From contig NZ_FPCG01000001.1 in NCBI RefSeq assembly GCF_900116905.1, positions 248,001 through 312,000 of the forward strand: 64,000 nucleotides of DNA, written 5' to 3'. This DNA comes from Micrococcus terreus. GTDB lineage: Bacteria > Actinomycetota > Actinomycetes > Actinomycetales > Micrococcaceae. Within the stretch, counting starts at the first letter, position 1, and each line of letters starts with the position of its first letter. The position numbers and the translations under genes were made by a program. The notes beneath the pieces are model-generated. The model searched no databases, was not told the DNA's origin, and saw nothing but the letters and a program-made list of their open reading frames with translations. Positions 1-8,497 of the stretch are shown here, piece after piece.

Positions 1-1442
1 AGCGGCTGCACCTGGGCGGGGTGATCGTGATGGGCGACGCCGTCCCCACCTCTGGGGGAGAGGCTGATCTGGAGGCGCTCTCGGCCGAGCTGACCGCTGT
101 TCAGGAGGCGCTGCAGGCCGGGCGTGACTGGTCCGGCGTGGTGGCCGTGGACCAGGAGGGTGGACTCGTGGCCCGGGTGAAGGCCCCGCTGACCGAGTGG
201 CCCACCCCGATGAGCTACGGGGCGGCGCCGGCCGGTGCAGGGGAGGACGCCGAGCCTGGTGCGACCGCCGAGCTGACGCGAGACGGGCACCGGCTGATGG
301 GCGCCGAGCTGGCCGAGCTGGGGTTCACCGTGGACTTCGCCCCAAGTGTGGACGTGACCGTGGGGGCGGCGGATCCGGCGATCGGGGCCCGGTCCTTCTC
401 CTCCGACCCGGAGGCGGTGGCGGCGCTGGGTGCCGCCGGACAGCAGGGGCTGCTGCAGGCCGGTGTGCTCGCCTCGCCCAAGCACTTCCCCGGGCACGGC
501 TCCGTGGAGGACGACTCCCACGTGACCATGCCGGAGCAGGTCCAGAGCGTGGACGAGCTGCTGAGCCGGGACTGGGCTCCCTTCCAAGATCTGATCGCCG
601 CGAGCCACCGTGAGGAGCAGTACGCCCCGATGATGATGATGGGGCACCTGGATGTCCCGGAGCTGGACCCGGGCGTCCCCAGTTCGGTGTCGTCGGCGGC
701 GTACCAGGCGCTGCGCGGACTGGGCGACGCCGACTACGACGGCGTGGTGGTGACCGACGCGCTGAACATGGGTGCCCTGGTGGAGCGGTTCGGTCCGAAC
801 GAGGCACCGGTGCGGGCGCTCGCCGCCGGCGCAGACCTGCTGCTGATGCCCTCGAACGTGGTGGGAGCGCACGGCGCCCTGGTGTCCGCTGTGCAGGACG
901 GAGAGGTGCCGGAGGAACGGCTGACCGAGGCGGCCGAGCGCGTGGTGACCATGCTGATGTGGCGAGATGCCGTGGCCGGTGAGGTGGCGTCGTCGGGACC
1001 TGATGAGGCGGCCAGGGCGGACCAGGGCGCCGATGCCGCTGGGGTGAGCGAGCAGGTCTCCGCCTCGGCGATCACCGTGGTGGACGGGGTGTGCGGTGAG
1101 TCGATGGTGACCGACTCCCTGCAGATCCGCGGGGGAGACGAGACCGACCGGATGCGGCTGGCCGATGCCGCGCAGGAGGCGGGGCTGACGCTCGGCTCCG
1201 GCCCGGTGGTGACCCTGGTGGGCTCGGCGCGCGGGGCTGCCCACGGGGACGTGGTGGTGGCTCTGGACGCCCCGTTCGGTCTGGCGGAGTCCCGCGCGTC
1301 CGAGGACGGTGCCCTGGTGGCCCTGTACGGGCGGACCCCCGGAGCGTTCGCCGCGCTGGTGGACGTGCTGACGGGTGAGGCTGAGGCGCCGGGTGCCCTG
1401 CCGGTGCAGGTCGGCGACTGGCCCGCCGGCACCGGCTGCTGA
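1..1442 (+). CDS. Glycoside hydrolase family 3 N-terminal protein (NagZ-like beta-N-acetylhexosaminidase), 5' truncated
   Basis: The frame is open from base 3, and the translation RLHLGGVIVMG before the first possible start reads like the interior of a GH3 N-terminal TIM barrel, so the true start lies before the window. Family marks are VAVDQEGGLVAR, the KHFPGHG loop (about 479-499) followed by SVEDDSHVTMP, and VVTDALNMGAL (about 750-780), whose Asp matches the GH3 nucleophile. These suit a NagZ-type enzyme acting on N-acetylglucosaminides such as cell-wall muropeptides. After the barrel come about 160 residues with no motif I recognise. Substrate specificity is inferred from the family. It converges on the Crp/Fnr gene. 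Confidence 0.85.
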   Translation, partial: RLHLGGVIVMGDAVPTSGGEADLEALSAELTAVQEALQAGRDWSGVVAVDQEGGLVARVKAPLTEWPTPMSYGAAPAGAGEDAEPGATAELTRDGHRLMGAELAELGFTVDFAPSVDVTVGAADPAIGARSFSSDPEAVAALGAAGQQGLLQAGVLASPKHFPGHGSVEDDSHVTMPEQVQSVDELLSRDWAPFQDLIAASHREEQYAPMMMMGHLDVPELDPGVPSSVSSAAYQALRGLGDADYDGVVVTDALNMGALVERFGPNEAPVRALAAGADLLLMPSNVVGAHGALVSAVQDGEVPEERLTEAAERVVTMLMWRDAVAGEVASSGPDEAARADQGADAAGVSEQVSASAITVVDGVCGESMVTDSLQIRGGDETDRMRLADAAQEAGLTLGSGPVVTLVGSARGAAHGDVVVALDAPFGLAESRASEDGALVALYGRTPGAFAALVDVLTGEAEAPGALPVQVGDWPAGTGC

Positions 1443-1529
1443 TGAGCCGCCGCGCTGACACCGTGCGGTGCCGGGTGCCGGTGCGGTGCTGGGATGGGAC
1501 GTGCTGGACGGCAGAGCCATCCGAACCGT

Positions 1530-1550
1530 GATGCACCGTCCCGGTGCATC
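1530..1550. terminator. Hairpin between convergent genes
   Basis: A perfect 9-bp stem, GATGCACCG / CGGTGCATC, with a 3-nt loop lies between the convergent GH3 and Crp/Fnr genes. There is no T-tract. A bidirectional terminator is the likely role. Confidence 0.5.
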
Positions 1551-1612
1551 CTCCCGCGGGCGGCACACCCTCATGGGGCACGAGTGCCGGGGCCGGGCGT
1601 CCCGCAGCGGAC

Positions 1613-2371
1613 TCAGGCCTGCGCCACCAGGGCATCCAGGCGGTCCGGGTCGAGCAGCACCACCCGATCGGCCTGGACCCGGACCAGGCCCTGGTCCTTC
1701 AGCCGGGTGAGGGCCCGGCTGAAGGACTCCGGCGTAGTGCCGATCAGCGAGGCGACGTCCTTCTTGGCCAGCGGCAGCCGGACTGTGCTGGAGCTGCCGC
1801 GCTCCAGAGGGAGATCGAGCAGGTAGTCGGCCAGCCGGACGTCCACGTCCACCGAGCTCAACGCCAGCCGCCGTTCGGCCTCGGCCATCCGCTCGCTCAC
1901 GCTGCGCAGCATCTGCAGGACGATGCTGGGGTGCTCGTGCATCAGCCCCGCCAGGGCGGCGTGGGTGAAGACGCACATGCGCGTGTCCGTCAGGGCCTCG
2001 GCCTGGTCGGTGGCCCGAGCCCCGGTGAGGAAGGACTGCTCGCCGATGGTCTGCCCGGGACCGGACACGCGGATCAGTCGCCGGCGCCCCTGGGGAGACC
2101 CCCGGGTCAGCGCCACCTGCCCGGTGTGCACCACGCTCATGCCGGCCGGCTCGTCTCCATCGGCGTACAGCAGCTCACCGCGTTGCAGCAGGCGGGGCCG
2201 GGCCAGCCGTGCCACCGCCTGCTGCTGATCGGGGGTGAGTCCTGCGAAGATCGGCACCCGAGCCACGCAGTTGTCCTCGTCCCGGCGGATCTCCCGGAGG
2301 GGCAGGGTGCGCATGGCACCTGATTCTGCCCCACCGGGTCCGGCCGGGGCCGCCGAACCCTCAGACCGCAT
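1613..2371 (-). CDS. Crp/Fnr family transcriptional regulator
   Basis: Its 252 aa consist of an N-terminal cyclic-nucleotide-type beta-barrel (roughly residues 40-150) and a C-terminal winged helix-turn-helix around KKDVASLIGTTPESFSRALT. The start of the barrel reads CVARVPIFAGL, the arrangement seen in Crp/Fnr proteins linked to metal or oxygen responses. There is no FNR four-cysteine cluster, so the signal is unknown. It is the last gene of the HMA-ATPase operon; its first start overlaps the ATPase stop by 11 bp, and an alternative ATG at 2314 would remove 19 Ala/Gly/Pro-rich residues. The FNR-type palindrome at 4769-4782 upstream of the operon is its obvious candidate operator. Confidence 0.85.
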   Translation of the reverse strand: MRSEGSAAPAGPGGAESGAMRTLPLREIRRDEDNCVARVPIFAGLTPDQQQAVARLARPRLLQRGELLYADGDEPAGMSVVHTGQVALTRGSPQGRRRLIRVSGPGQTIGEQSFLTGARATDQAEALTDTRMCVFTHAALAGLMHEHPSIVLQMLRSVSERMAEAERRLALSSVDVDVRLADYLLDLPLERGSSSTVRLPLAKKDVASLIGTTPESFSRALTRLKDQGLVRVQADRVVLLDPDRLDALVAQA

Positions 2372-4361
2372 CGGCGACCACCGCCTGAGGCGCCATCCGC
2401 TGGGAGCGAGAGGCCCTCGTCGTGCCCTGCCGGGTGCGCAGCAGGCGCATGGCGTTGAGGATGACCACCAGCACCGAGGCCTCGTGGACCAGCATGCCGA
2501 TCGACATGGTCACCCCGCCGCCGAACACTCCGGCGAGCAGCAGCACCACCGTCACCAGGGCGATCGTGATGTTCTGACGCATCACCGCCGCGGTCCGCCT
2601 GGCCAGACTGATGGCCTCCGGGAGCTTGAGCAGGTTGTCGCCCATCAGGGCGATGTCCGCCGTCTCCACGGCCACGGCTGATCCCGCCGCGCCCATGGCC
2701 ACCCCGATGTCCGCCGTGGCCAGCGCCGGGGCGTCGTTCACGCCGTCGCCGACCATGGCGACCGTGTGGCCCTCGGTCTGCAGCCGGGCCACCGCCTCGA
2801 GCTTGTCCTCGGGGAGCAGGGAAGCGTGGATCTCCTCGATGCCCGTCACCTCACCCATGGCCTCGGCCACCAGGCGGGTGTCCCCGGTGAGCATGACCAC
2901 CTTACGGACGCCGGCCTCGTGCAGACCCCGGACCATCGCGGCGGCGTCAGTACGGACCTGGTCGGCCACCGCCACCACGCCGATCACTGTGCCGCCCAGC
3001 GCGATGATCATGGGTGTCCGGCCCGCCGCGGCGAGCTCATGCGCCTGGCGGCCGGCGCCGACCTCGTCCACCACCCCGTACTGCTCCAGCAGGGCCGCGT
3101 TGCCGATGAGCACCCGCTGCCCGTCGACCACGGAGACGATGCCCTTGCCCGGCACCGGGGTGACGGAGCCCGGGAGGCCGACGGCTCCCACGCCCTCCGC
3201 GCGGGCGGTGTCCAGGATGGGCCGGGCGAGCGGGTGCTCGGATCCCGCCTCTGCGGCGGCGGCCCAGCGCAGGACGTCTCGGCGGTCCATGGTGGGGGAG
3301 AGGACGACGACGTCGGTCAGCTCCGGGCGTCCCTCCGTGAGAGTGCCGGTCTTGTCCACGGCGACGGCGCTGATCCGGGCCGCGGTCTCCAGGAACTCGC
3401 CGCCCTTGATGAGGATGCCGTTGCGGGCGGCCCGGCCGATGCCGGCCACGATCGCCACCGGGATGGAGATCACCAGGGCACCGGGGCAGCCGATGACCAG
3501 CAGGGTCAGTGCCAGGACCACGTCCTGGGTGACCAGCCCGGCCACCAGGGCCAACACCATCACCGCGGGGGTGTACCAGGACGAGAAGCGGTCGATGAAC
3601 GCCTGCGTGCGGGCCTTGGCGTCCTGGGCCTCCTCCACACGGTGGATGATCCGGGCCAGGGTGGTGTCGGCACCGATGCCCGTGGCCGTCACCTGCAGGA
3701 AGCCGCCCCGGGAGACGGTGCCGGCGAAGACCTGGTCCTGTGCGGACTTCTCCACCGGGATGGACTCTCCGGTGATGGAGGCCTCCTCCAGGGCGCCGGT
3801 GCCGTCCAGCACGATCCCGTCCACGGGGACCTTGGCGCCGTTCTTGACGAGCACGGTCTCTCCTACCTGCACCTGGCCGGCCGGGACGTGCACCTGCGCT
3901 CCGTCCCGCAGCACCACGGCGGTGTCCGGGGCTACGGCCACCAGCTCGGCCAGAGCCGACCGGGTCTTGGTCAGGGTGGCCGACTCCAGGGCGTGGCCCA
4001 CGGCGAACAGGAAGGTCACGGCCGCCGACTCCCAGAAGTTGCCGATGACCACGGCGCCGAGGGCGGCCACGGACACGAGCAGGTCGATCCCGATCACCCG
4101 GGCGGTCAGGGCCCGGGCGGCCTGGAGCAGGATCCGGTATCCGGCCACCGCGGCGGCGGCGAGCATGGCGACGTCGGCCAGGGTGAAGGTGCTGGCTGCT
4201 GTATGGGCGTGCTCTCCGGCGTCGATCCACCACTGGGGGGCGACGGCGGCGTTCCACGCCCCGCCGGCCAGGTGCTGGAGGGCGAAGGAGAGCAGGATGA
4301 GGACTCCCGACACCACGGGGACGGCCCAGGTGCCGCGAGCCCATGTCCGGAGCCTGGTCAT
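2361..4361 (-). CDS. Heavy-metal translocating P1B-type ATPase with CPG motif
   Basis: The protein is 666 aa, with membrane segments at both ends, the actuator motif TGES, the transmembrane metal-site motif GCPGALVIS (Cys292), the phosphorylation site DKTGTLTEG (Asp336), the P1B-specific SEHPLA, and the hinge GDGVNDAPALATADIG. It should export or detoxify a transition metal using ATP. The membrane motif is CPG rather than the CPC of Cu and Zn/Cd pumps, and the last helix has VHEASVLVVILNAMRLL, so the metal cannot be assigned confidently. There is no N-terminal metal-binding domain; the separate HMA protein encoded just upstream probably supplies it. AAAGG precedes the ATG. Confidence 0.93.
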   Translation of the reverse strand: MTRLRTWARGTWAVPVVSGVLILLSFALQHLAGGAWNAAVAPQWWIDAGEHAHTAASTFTLADVAMLAAAAVAGYRILLQAARALTARVIGIDLLVSVAALGAVVIGNFWESAAVTFLFAVGHALESATLTKTRSALAELVAVAPDTAVVLRDGAQVHVPAGQVQVGETVLVKNGAKVPVDGIVLDGTGALEEASITGESIPVEKSAQDQVFAGTVSRGGFLQVTATGIGADTTLARIIHRVEEAQDAKARTQAFIDRFSSWYTPAVMVLALVAGLVTQDVVLALTLLVIGCPGALVISIPVAIVAGIGRAARNGILIKGGEFLETAARISAVAVDKTGTLTEGRPELTDVVVLSPTMDRRDVLRWAAAAEAGSEHPLARPILDTARAEGVGAVGLPGSVTPVPGKGIVSVVDGQRVLIGNAALLEQYGVVDEVGAGRQAHELAAAGRTPMIIALGGTVIGVVAVADQVRTDAAAMVRGLHEAGVRKVVMLTGDTRLVAEAMGEVTGIEEIHASLLPEDKLEAVARLQTEGHTVAMVGDGVNDAPALATADIGVAMGAAGSAVAVETADIALMGDNLLKLPEAISLARRTAAVMRQNITIALVTVVLLLAGVFGGGVTMSIGMLVHEASVLVVILNAMRLLRTRQGTTRASRSQRMAPQAVVADAV

Positions 4362-4446
4362 GGCGGTACGACCTTTCGAGAGATGAGGAACGGGGAGGGG
4401 AAGAGGGGCGCTGGGCGGGAGACGCGCGGGGCGGCTCAGCCGCCGG

Positions 4447-4677
4447 TCAGAAGGTGGACGGAGCCGCGGCGTAGCCGGCCTTGGCCACGGCGGCCACGAG
4501 GTCGTCCACGGAGACGCGCTCGGCGTCGTGGTCGATCTCGATCCGGGCCGAGGCGAAGTGGACCTTCACGGCCTCCACGCCGGGGAGCCGGCCGACCTGC
4601 TTCTCGATCTTGTGGACGCAGGAGGGGCAGGAGAAGCCCTCGGCGCGCAGGACGGTGTGGGTGGTGGTGGCGGTCAT
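4447..4677 (-). CDS. Heavy-metal-associated (HMA) domain metallochaperone
   Basis: This 76-aa protein is a single ferredoxin-like HMA domain. The metal ligands lie in FSCPSCVHKIEKQVG near residues 15-20, followed by the standard GVEAVKV strand. It would pass metal in the cytoplasm to the P-type ATPase encoded 85 bp downstream, which lacks its own HMA domain. It is the first gene of the operon, with GGAAGGGG just before the ATG. The CPSC rather than MTCxxC sequence is not a classic CopZ signature, so copper specificity is not shown. Confidence 0.92.
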   Translation of the reverse strand: MTATTTHTVLRAEGFSCPSCVHKIEKQVGRLPGVEAVKVHFASARIEIDHDAERVSVDDLVAAVAKAGYAAAPSTF

Positions 4678-4713
4678 GGTGAGACCCCTTCCGGTGGCGG
4701 TTCTTCAATGGTC

Positions 4714-4735
4714 CATCAGCAGTTCCCTGCTGATG
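4714..4735 (-). promoter_or_regulatory. 9-bp inverted repeat at predicted transcript start
   Basis: CATCAGCAG / CTGCTGATG arms separated by four bases lie at the predicted +1 (4734) of the HMA-ATPase operon. It could be an operator for a second, metal-sensing repressor or a 5' mRNA hairpin. No family assignment is possible by eye. Confidence 0.5.
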
Positions 4736-4740
4736 TCCTC

Positions 4741-4746
4741 AACCTA
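4741..4746 (-). promoter_or_regulatory. -10 box of the HMA-ATPase-Crp operon
   Basis: TAGGTT on the minus strand fits the actinobacterial TANNNT pattern and predicts a start near 4734. No good -35 hexamer is present; the FNR-type palindrome takes that place, as at an activator-dependent promoter. Confidence 0.5.
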
Positions 4747-4768
4747 CGAACGAACCGCAGCCGGCACC

Positions 4769-4782
4769 TTGACGCGCGTCAA
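4769..4782. promoter_or_regulatory. FNR/Crp-type operator TTGACGCGCGTCAA
   Basis: A perfect 14-bp palindrome matching the FNR-family pattern TTGAY-N4-RTCAA. Its centre is 41.5 bp upstream of the start predicted from TAGGTT at 4746-4741, the canonical class II activator position. The operon it precedes encodes a Crp/Fnr protein, which suggests autoregulation. Confidence 0.7.
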
Positions 4783-4851
4783 GCCCCGTGACGGGCGCAC
4801 GAGGACGGGCGCTGGCACGGACGGGGGCCGGCGCGGGACCCGGAACACGTC

Positions 4852-4912
4852 GACACCGTTCCCAGGACAGGAATCGGCCCCACGACCCCCGAGATGTCCT
4901 GGGAACGGTGTC
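4852..4912. repeat. Palindromic intergenic repeat, family A copy 1
   Basis: Two perfect 18-bp arms (4852-4869 GACACCGTTCCCAGGACA and 4895-4912) flank a 25-nt spacer. It lies just 3' of the methyltransferase gene and upstream of the metal operon. Four other loci carry relatives with the layout GACMCCSTTC-N4-GACAG in the left arm. Confidence 0.85.
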
Positions 4913-4928
4913 CACAGGCCCGGCACTC

Positions 4929-6305
4929 TCAGACGGGGCGGACCTCGATCGCCAGGCGCTCCTGGCCCACGCGGGTCAGCACCAGGGTGGTGTGCCGGCC
5001 TGCGCCTGCCCCCTTGCCCTTCTGCCCGCTCATCAGCAGCCGCCGCACCTCTTCCGGCGTCACCGCCATGCCGCGCTTCTTGATGTCCAGCCGCGTCACG
5101 CCGGTGTCCTTGACCCACCGCCGCAGACTCTTCACGTGGTAGGGCATCACGGTCAGCACCTCGTACGCCCGCGCGAACGGCGTCTCCACCTGCTCATCCG
5201 CACAGAAGTAGGCGATGTGCTCATCCAGCAGTCGCCCGCGCACACCGCCGAACTCGCGCGCCACCAGGTCCGCCACCAGCCCTGCACGGATCACGGCACC
5301 GTCCGGCTCATAGAGCCAGCCACCCACACCCCCGACGCCGGCCACCTCCGCCGCGTGCGAGTCGCCGAAGTCCTGGGGCGAGGTGATCTCCGCGGGGCTG
5401 GCCGGATCCGGTCCCGAGCCCAGCACCAGGGCCGCCCGGCGCACGTTGGGCCGTGCGACCGCGTTGAACCACAGCACGGCCTCGGTCACCTCGCCGCCCA
5501 CGGACACCCACTGCGCCTCACAGCCCGCCGGGACCGCGCCGTGCGGGATGCCCGGGCCCATCTTCACGCCCACGGCCACTCCGGAGTCGGCCAGCTGTTC
5601 CACGAAGGACAGCGGGGGAGAGAACACCTCCGGATCGAACACCCGCGAGGACCCGGAGGAGGAGAGCACCCGCCGCGCCGGATCCAGCCAGAACCCGTCC
5701 GGCGCACCCTGCGCCCCACCCTCAGCGACCTCGCCTGCCTCAGGCGAGGGGCCGCCGTCGGGAAGCTCTGCCGGCAGCGCGCCTGCCTGCTGCGCCCACT
5801 GGACCGCGTCCGCGCACACCACCTGCGCGGTGGGGAAGGGCATCAGATTGACCGTGGCCGCCGCCGCCACCGTGGGGTCACGCTCCACCGCGGTGACCTG
5901 CAGATCCAGAGACGCCATGGCCATGGAGTCCGCCCCGAGGCCGCAGCCCAGATCGGCCACATGCCGCACGCCTGCCCCCGCGAACCGGCCCGCGTGCAGC
6001 GCCGCGACCTGCAGCCGCGTGGCCTGCTCCAGCCCCGCCTGAGTCAGCACCATCGACTCCGCGAACGGCCCGAACTTCGCCTCCGCCTTCCCACGCAGCC
6101 GCAGCTGGGTCAGCACCGCCGAGACCAGCTTCGGCGCGTGCCCGTCCTTGCGCAGCCGCGTGGAGAGGGACAGCGCATCGGCCTCGCGGTAGGAACCCTC
6201 TGCGCTCAGCCGGTTCAGCAGCGCCCACCCCTCCGGCGAGAGGACGGGGGAGAGGTCGGTGGGGTCCAGGGACGGCTGGTCTGAAGAGGTTTCGGCGGGC
6301 ACCAC
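4929..6305 (-). CDS. Class I SAM-dependent methyltransferase with THUMP-like domain
   Basis: The protein is 458 aa. The middle has the Rossmann methyltransferase fold: motif I VADLGCGLGADSMAMA (about residues 115-130), an acidic motif II TAVERDP, and DGFWLDPARR, where the DPAR element is typical of this family. The C-terminal section ending in ARAYEVLTVMPYHVKSLRRW matches the THUMP-like domain of these actinobacterial proteins. The fold suggests RNA or another nucleic acid as substrate, but the target is not known to me. The start is a GTG 39 bp from the divergent membrane-protein gene. Confidence 0.85.
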   Translation of the reverse strand: MVPAETSSDQPSLDPTDLSPVLSPEGWALLNRLSAEGSYREADALSLSTRLRKDGHAPKLVSAVLTQLRLRGKAEAKFGPFAESMVLTQAGLEQATRLQVAALHAGRFAGAGVRHVADLGCGLGADSMAMASLDLQVTAVERDPTVAAAATVNLMPFPTAQVVCADAVQWAQQAGALPAELPDGGPSPEAGEVAEGGAQGAPDGFWLDPARRVLSSSGSSRVFDPEVFSPPLSFVEQLADSGVAVGVKMGPGIPHGAVPAGCEAQWVSVGGEVTEAVLWFNAVARPNVRRAALVLGSGPDPASPAEITSPQDFGDSHAAEVAGVGGVGGWLYEPDGAVIRAGLVADLVAREFGGVRGRLLDEHIAYFCADEQVETPFARAYEVLTVMPYHVKSLRRWVKDTGVTRLDIKKRGMAVTPEEVRRLLMSGQKGKGAGAGRHTTLVLTRVGQERLAIEVRPV

Positions 6306-6332
6306 TCCACGCTACCGCCGCCCCGGACGAAC

Positions 6333-6338
6333 TAGGCT
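6333..6338 (+). promoter_or_regulatory. -10 box for leaderless transcript
   Basis: TAGGCT ends 6 bases before the ATG at 6345, so the predicted +1 is the A of the start codon. Confidence 0.55.
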
Positions 6339-6344
6339 GGGGGC

Positions 6345-6836
6345 ATGCCTCGCCGCCCCACTCCGCGCATCGCGCCGCTGGACACGAACCCGTCTCTCCA
6401 GCGCGCCACAGAGGAGCGTCCCGACGACGGCTCCCTCACCGAGCGCTCCGGCCGCGCCGCGGGCGAGGGGCAGGACTACGACCTGTTCGGGGAGTTCGAC
6501 GAGTCGGACCAGGACGGCCAGTACGGGGAGCAGACCTGGGCCTCGCAGCAGGCCGCCGGTGCGCCGCGCTGGGCCAAGTGGCTGCTCTACGGCTCCATGG
6601 CGCTGGGACTGCTGGCCGCCGGACTGCTGATCGCCACCGTGGTGATCCAGTCGCTGGTCTCCGGCAGCCTGGCGGTGGGCGGTGCGAACCTGCTGGGCGA
6701 CTCCCCGGAGAGCGCCGAACTTCGCCGCGAACTGCTCTGGGGCCCCGTGAGCCTGCCGTTGGTGGTGCTGGGCGTGGCGTTCGTGGGGCTGTGCATCGGC
6801 GGACTGACGATCTTCCGCTACCGCCGGGCCCGCTGA
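6345..6836 (+). CDS. Small two-helix membrane protein, unknown function
   Basis: The protein is 163 aa: about 75 hydrophilic, acidic N-terminal residues, then a first hydrophobic helix (LLYGSMALGLLAAGLLIATV), a loop of about 35 residues, and a second helix (LPLVVLGVAFVGLCIGGLTI) ending in a short basic tail. The long N-terminus is likely cytoplasmic. It contains one copy of the CCGACGACGG 10-mer in the disordered part. I recognise no family. The ATG is supported by the TAGGCT box that would start transcription on it. Confidence 0.75.
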   Translation: MPRRPTPRIAPLDTNPSLQRATEERPDDGSLTERSGRAAGEGQDYDLFGEFDESDQDGQYGEQTWASQQAAGAPRWAKWLLYGSMALGLLAAGLLIATVVIQSLVSGSLAVGGANLLGDSPESAELRRELLWGPVSLPLVVLGVAFVGLCIGGLTIFRYRRAR

Positions 6837-6939
6837 CCGGCGTCACCGGGTGCGTCTGCGGGCCGGTGCGAGATGCCCCGAGCCGTGACAGGATGTGAGG
6901 ATCGTCACAACGCCGTGGCGTCACCATGGAAGGGATCCC

Positions 6940-8346
6940 ATGTCTCACTCACACCCCCAGTCCTCACCGCAGCTCTCGCGCCGCGCCTTGCTCGCCCTCG
7001 GCGGAGCCGGTGCCCTCAGCACCATCGCCTGGCCGAGCTGGGCTGCTGACGGCGCCCGTCCTGGTGCGGTCCGCGCTCCGAAGCTGACCTCCGGGGACCG
7101 GCAGATCATCAACCAGCTGCGCCCCGAGAATGCCATCGAGCACCTGACCCACCTGACCGAGGGGATCGGCCAGCGCTACAGCGGGACACCCCAGGAGAAG
7201 GCGGCGGCCGACTACATCGCCGGCGTGCTGGACTCCTACGGGTATGACGTCCAGCTCCAGGAGTTCACCGTCCCGGACCGTCGAGTCGGCGAGCTCAGTG
7301 GACCTGCACTGGACACCAGCATCGCCTGGGGCGTGGGCTCGGCTGCCCGGGCCGCCCAGGACACCACCGTGCGCGGAACGCTCACCGTGGCTCCGTCCGG
7401 CTCTCTCGCCGACCTGCCACCGGACCTGCGCGGGCAGATCCTGATGCGCGTGGTCACCGTCACCGAGGACATCACGCCCCTGGCCGTGGCCGCGGCTGCC
7501 CGTGGTGCCGAGGCCGTGATCGCCACCCGTGTCGATGCTGCCTACCCTCGGCAGGCCTCCGCCTTCGCACCCACCCTGACGGCCGACGTCGGGATTCCTG
7601 TGGTGGGTGTGGGGCAGGTGCAGAAGCATGCGCTGCTGACTGCCCTGTCTCGGGGGCCGGTGACGTTGAGCCTGACCACCGTGCAGTACCTGAGCCCCAC
7701 CAGCCAGAACGTGCTGGCCCGGCGTGCCGGGAAGAAGGGCGGTCCGCCCAGCAGATCGCGCCAGGAGGTCATGCTGTGCGCCCACTACGACTCGGTGATC
7801 GGCGCCCGGGGTGCCAACGACGACGGCTCGGGAACCGTGCTCTGCCTGGAGCTGGCCCGGACCATGCGCAACCTGCCCACCTCGTCCGACCTCTCGTTCT
7901 CGCTCTGGGGGTCAGAGGAGGTCGGCCTAGTCGGTTCCCGCCTCTACGCCCGTGGTCTGGACGCTGCGCAGAAGGCACGGCTGGCCGGCGTGTTCAACAA
8001 TGACATGGTGGGCACCAGCTGGGATCCGGCCGAGAAGTACTGGGTGTTGGACTACTTCGGTGAGTCCAATCCGGTCAACGCCCAGGTGCTGGCTGCCGGT
8101 GAGCGGCTGGGCTACCGCGCGCAGATGAGTGACGTGACTCCGCGTGGGTCCAGTGACCACCAGTCCTTCTCCGAGGTGGGCGTGCACAGCGGGAACTTCT
8201 CCTGGCGCGGCGTGGAGACCCCCGCCCTGCTGGAGCCCGAGTACCACTCCGCCGATGACACGATCGCCGCGAACATCTCCGTGGAGCGGCTGACCATCTC
8301 CATGGAGATCCAGGGGGCGGCGGCACTGGCCCTGGCCCGTTCCTGA
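6940..8346 (+). CDS. Secreted M28-family zinc aminopeptidase, Tat signal
   Basis: The protein is 468 aa from the ATG preceded by GGAAGG; an upstream in-frame GTG at 6895 lacks a ribosome site. The N-terminus SRRALLALGGAG is a twin-arginine-type signal ending near AWPSWAAD, so export in folded form is likely. A PA-type insert occupies roughly residues 100-250. The M28 co-catalytic zinc ligands follow: HYDSVIGARGANDDGSG, LWGSEEVGLVGS, NDMVG and EYHSADD. It should remove N-terminal amino acids from peptides outside the membrane. Single gene, followed 7 bp later by a family A palindrome. Confidence 0.92.
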   Translation: MSHSHPQSSPQLSRRALLALGGAGALSTIAWPSWAADGARPGAVRAPKLTSGDRQIINQLRPENAIEHLTHLTEGIGQRYSGTPQEKAAADYIAGVLDSYGYDVQLQEFTVPDRRVGELSGPALDTSIAWGVGSAARAAQDTTVRGTLTVAPSGSLADLPPDLRGQILMRVVTVTEDITPLAVAAAARGAEAVIATRVDAAYPRQASAFAPTLTADVGIPVVGVGQVQKHALLTALSRGPVTLSLTTVQYLSPTSQNVLARRAGKKGGPPSRSRQEVMLCAHYDSVIGARGANDDGSGTVLCLELARTMRNLPTSSDLSFSLWGSEEVGLVGSRLYARGLDAAQKARLAGVFNNDMVGTSWDPAEKYWVLDYFGESNPVNAQVLAAGERLGYRAQMSDVTPRGSSDHQSFSEVGVHSGNFSWRGVETPALLEPEYHSADDTIAANISVERLTISMEIQGAAALALARS

Positions 8347-8352
8347 TGCTCT

Positions 8353-8413
8353 GACCCCCTTCTCGGGACAGTCAGTGGGCCGGAGGGCTCGACACTGTCC
8401 CGAGAAGGGGGTC
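8353..8413. repeat. Palindromic intergenic repeat, family A copy 2
   Basis: Perfect 20-bp arms (8353-8372 GACCCCCTTCTCGGGACAGT and 8394-8413) with a 21-nt spacer, beginning 7 bp after the M28 peptidase stop. Position suits a terminator, but there is no T-run. Confidence 0.88.
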
Positions 8414-8497
8414 CCAGGGGTCCGCTGAGGCTGGATGTTGTCCACAGGTCGGTGAGCGGCTCGAGCGAGAAGCCGGTGACTTCACCAGACTGGCCGC

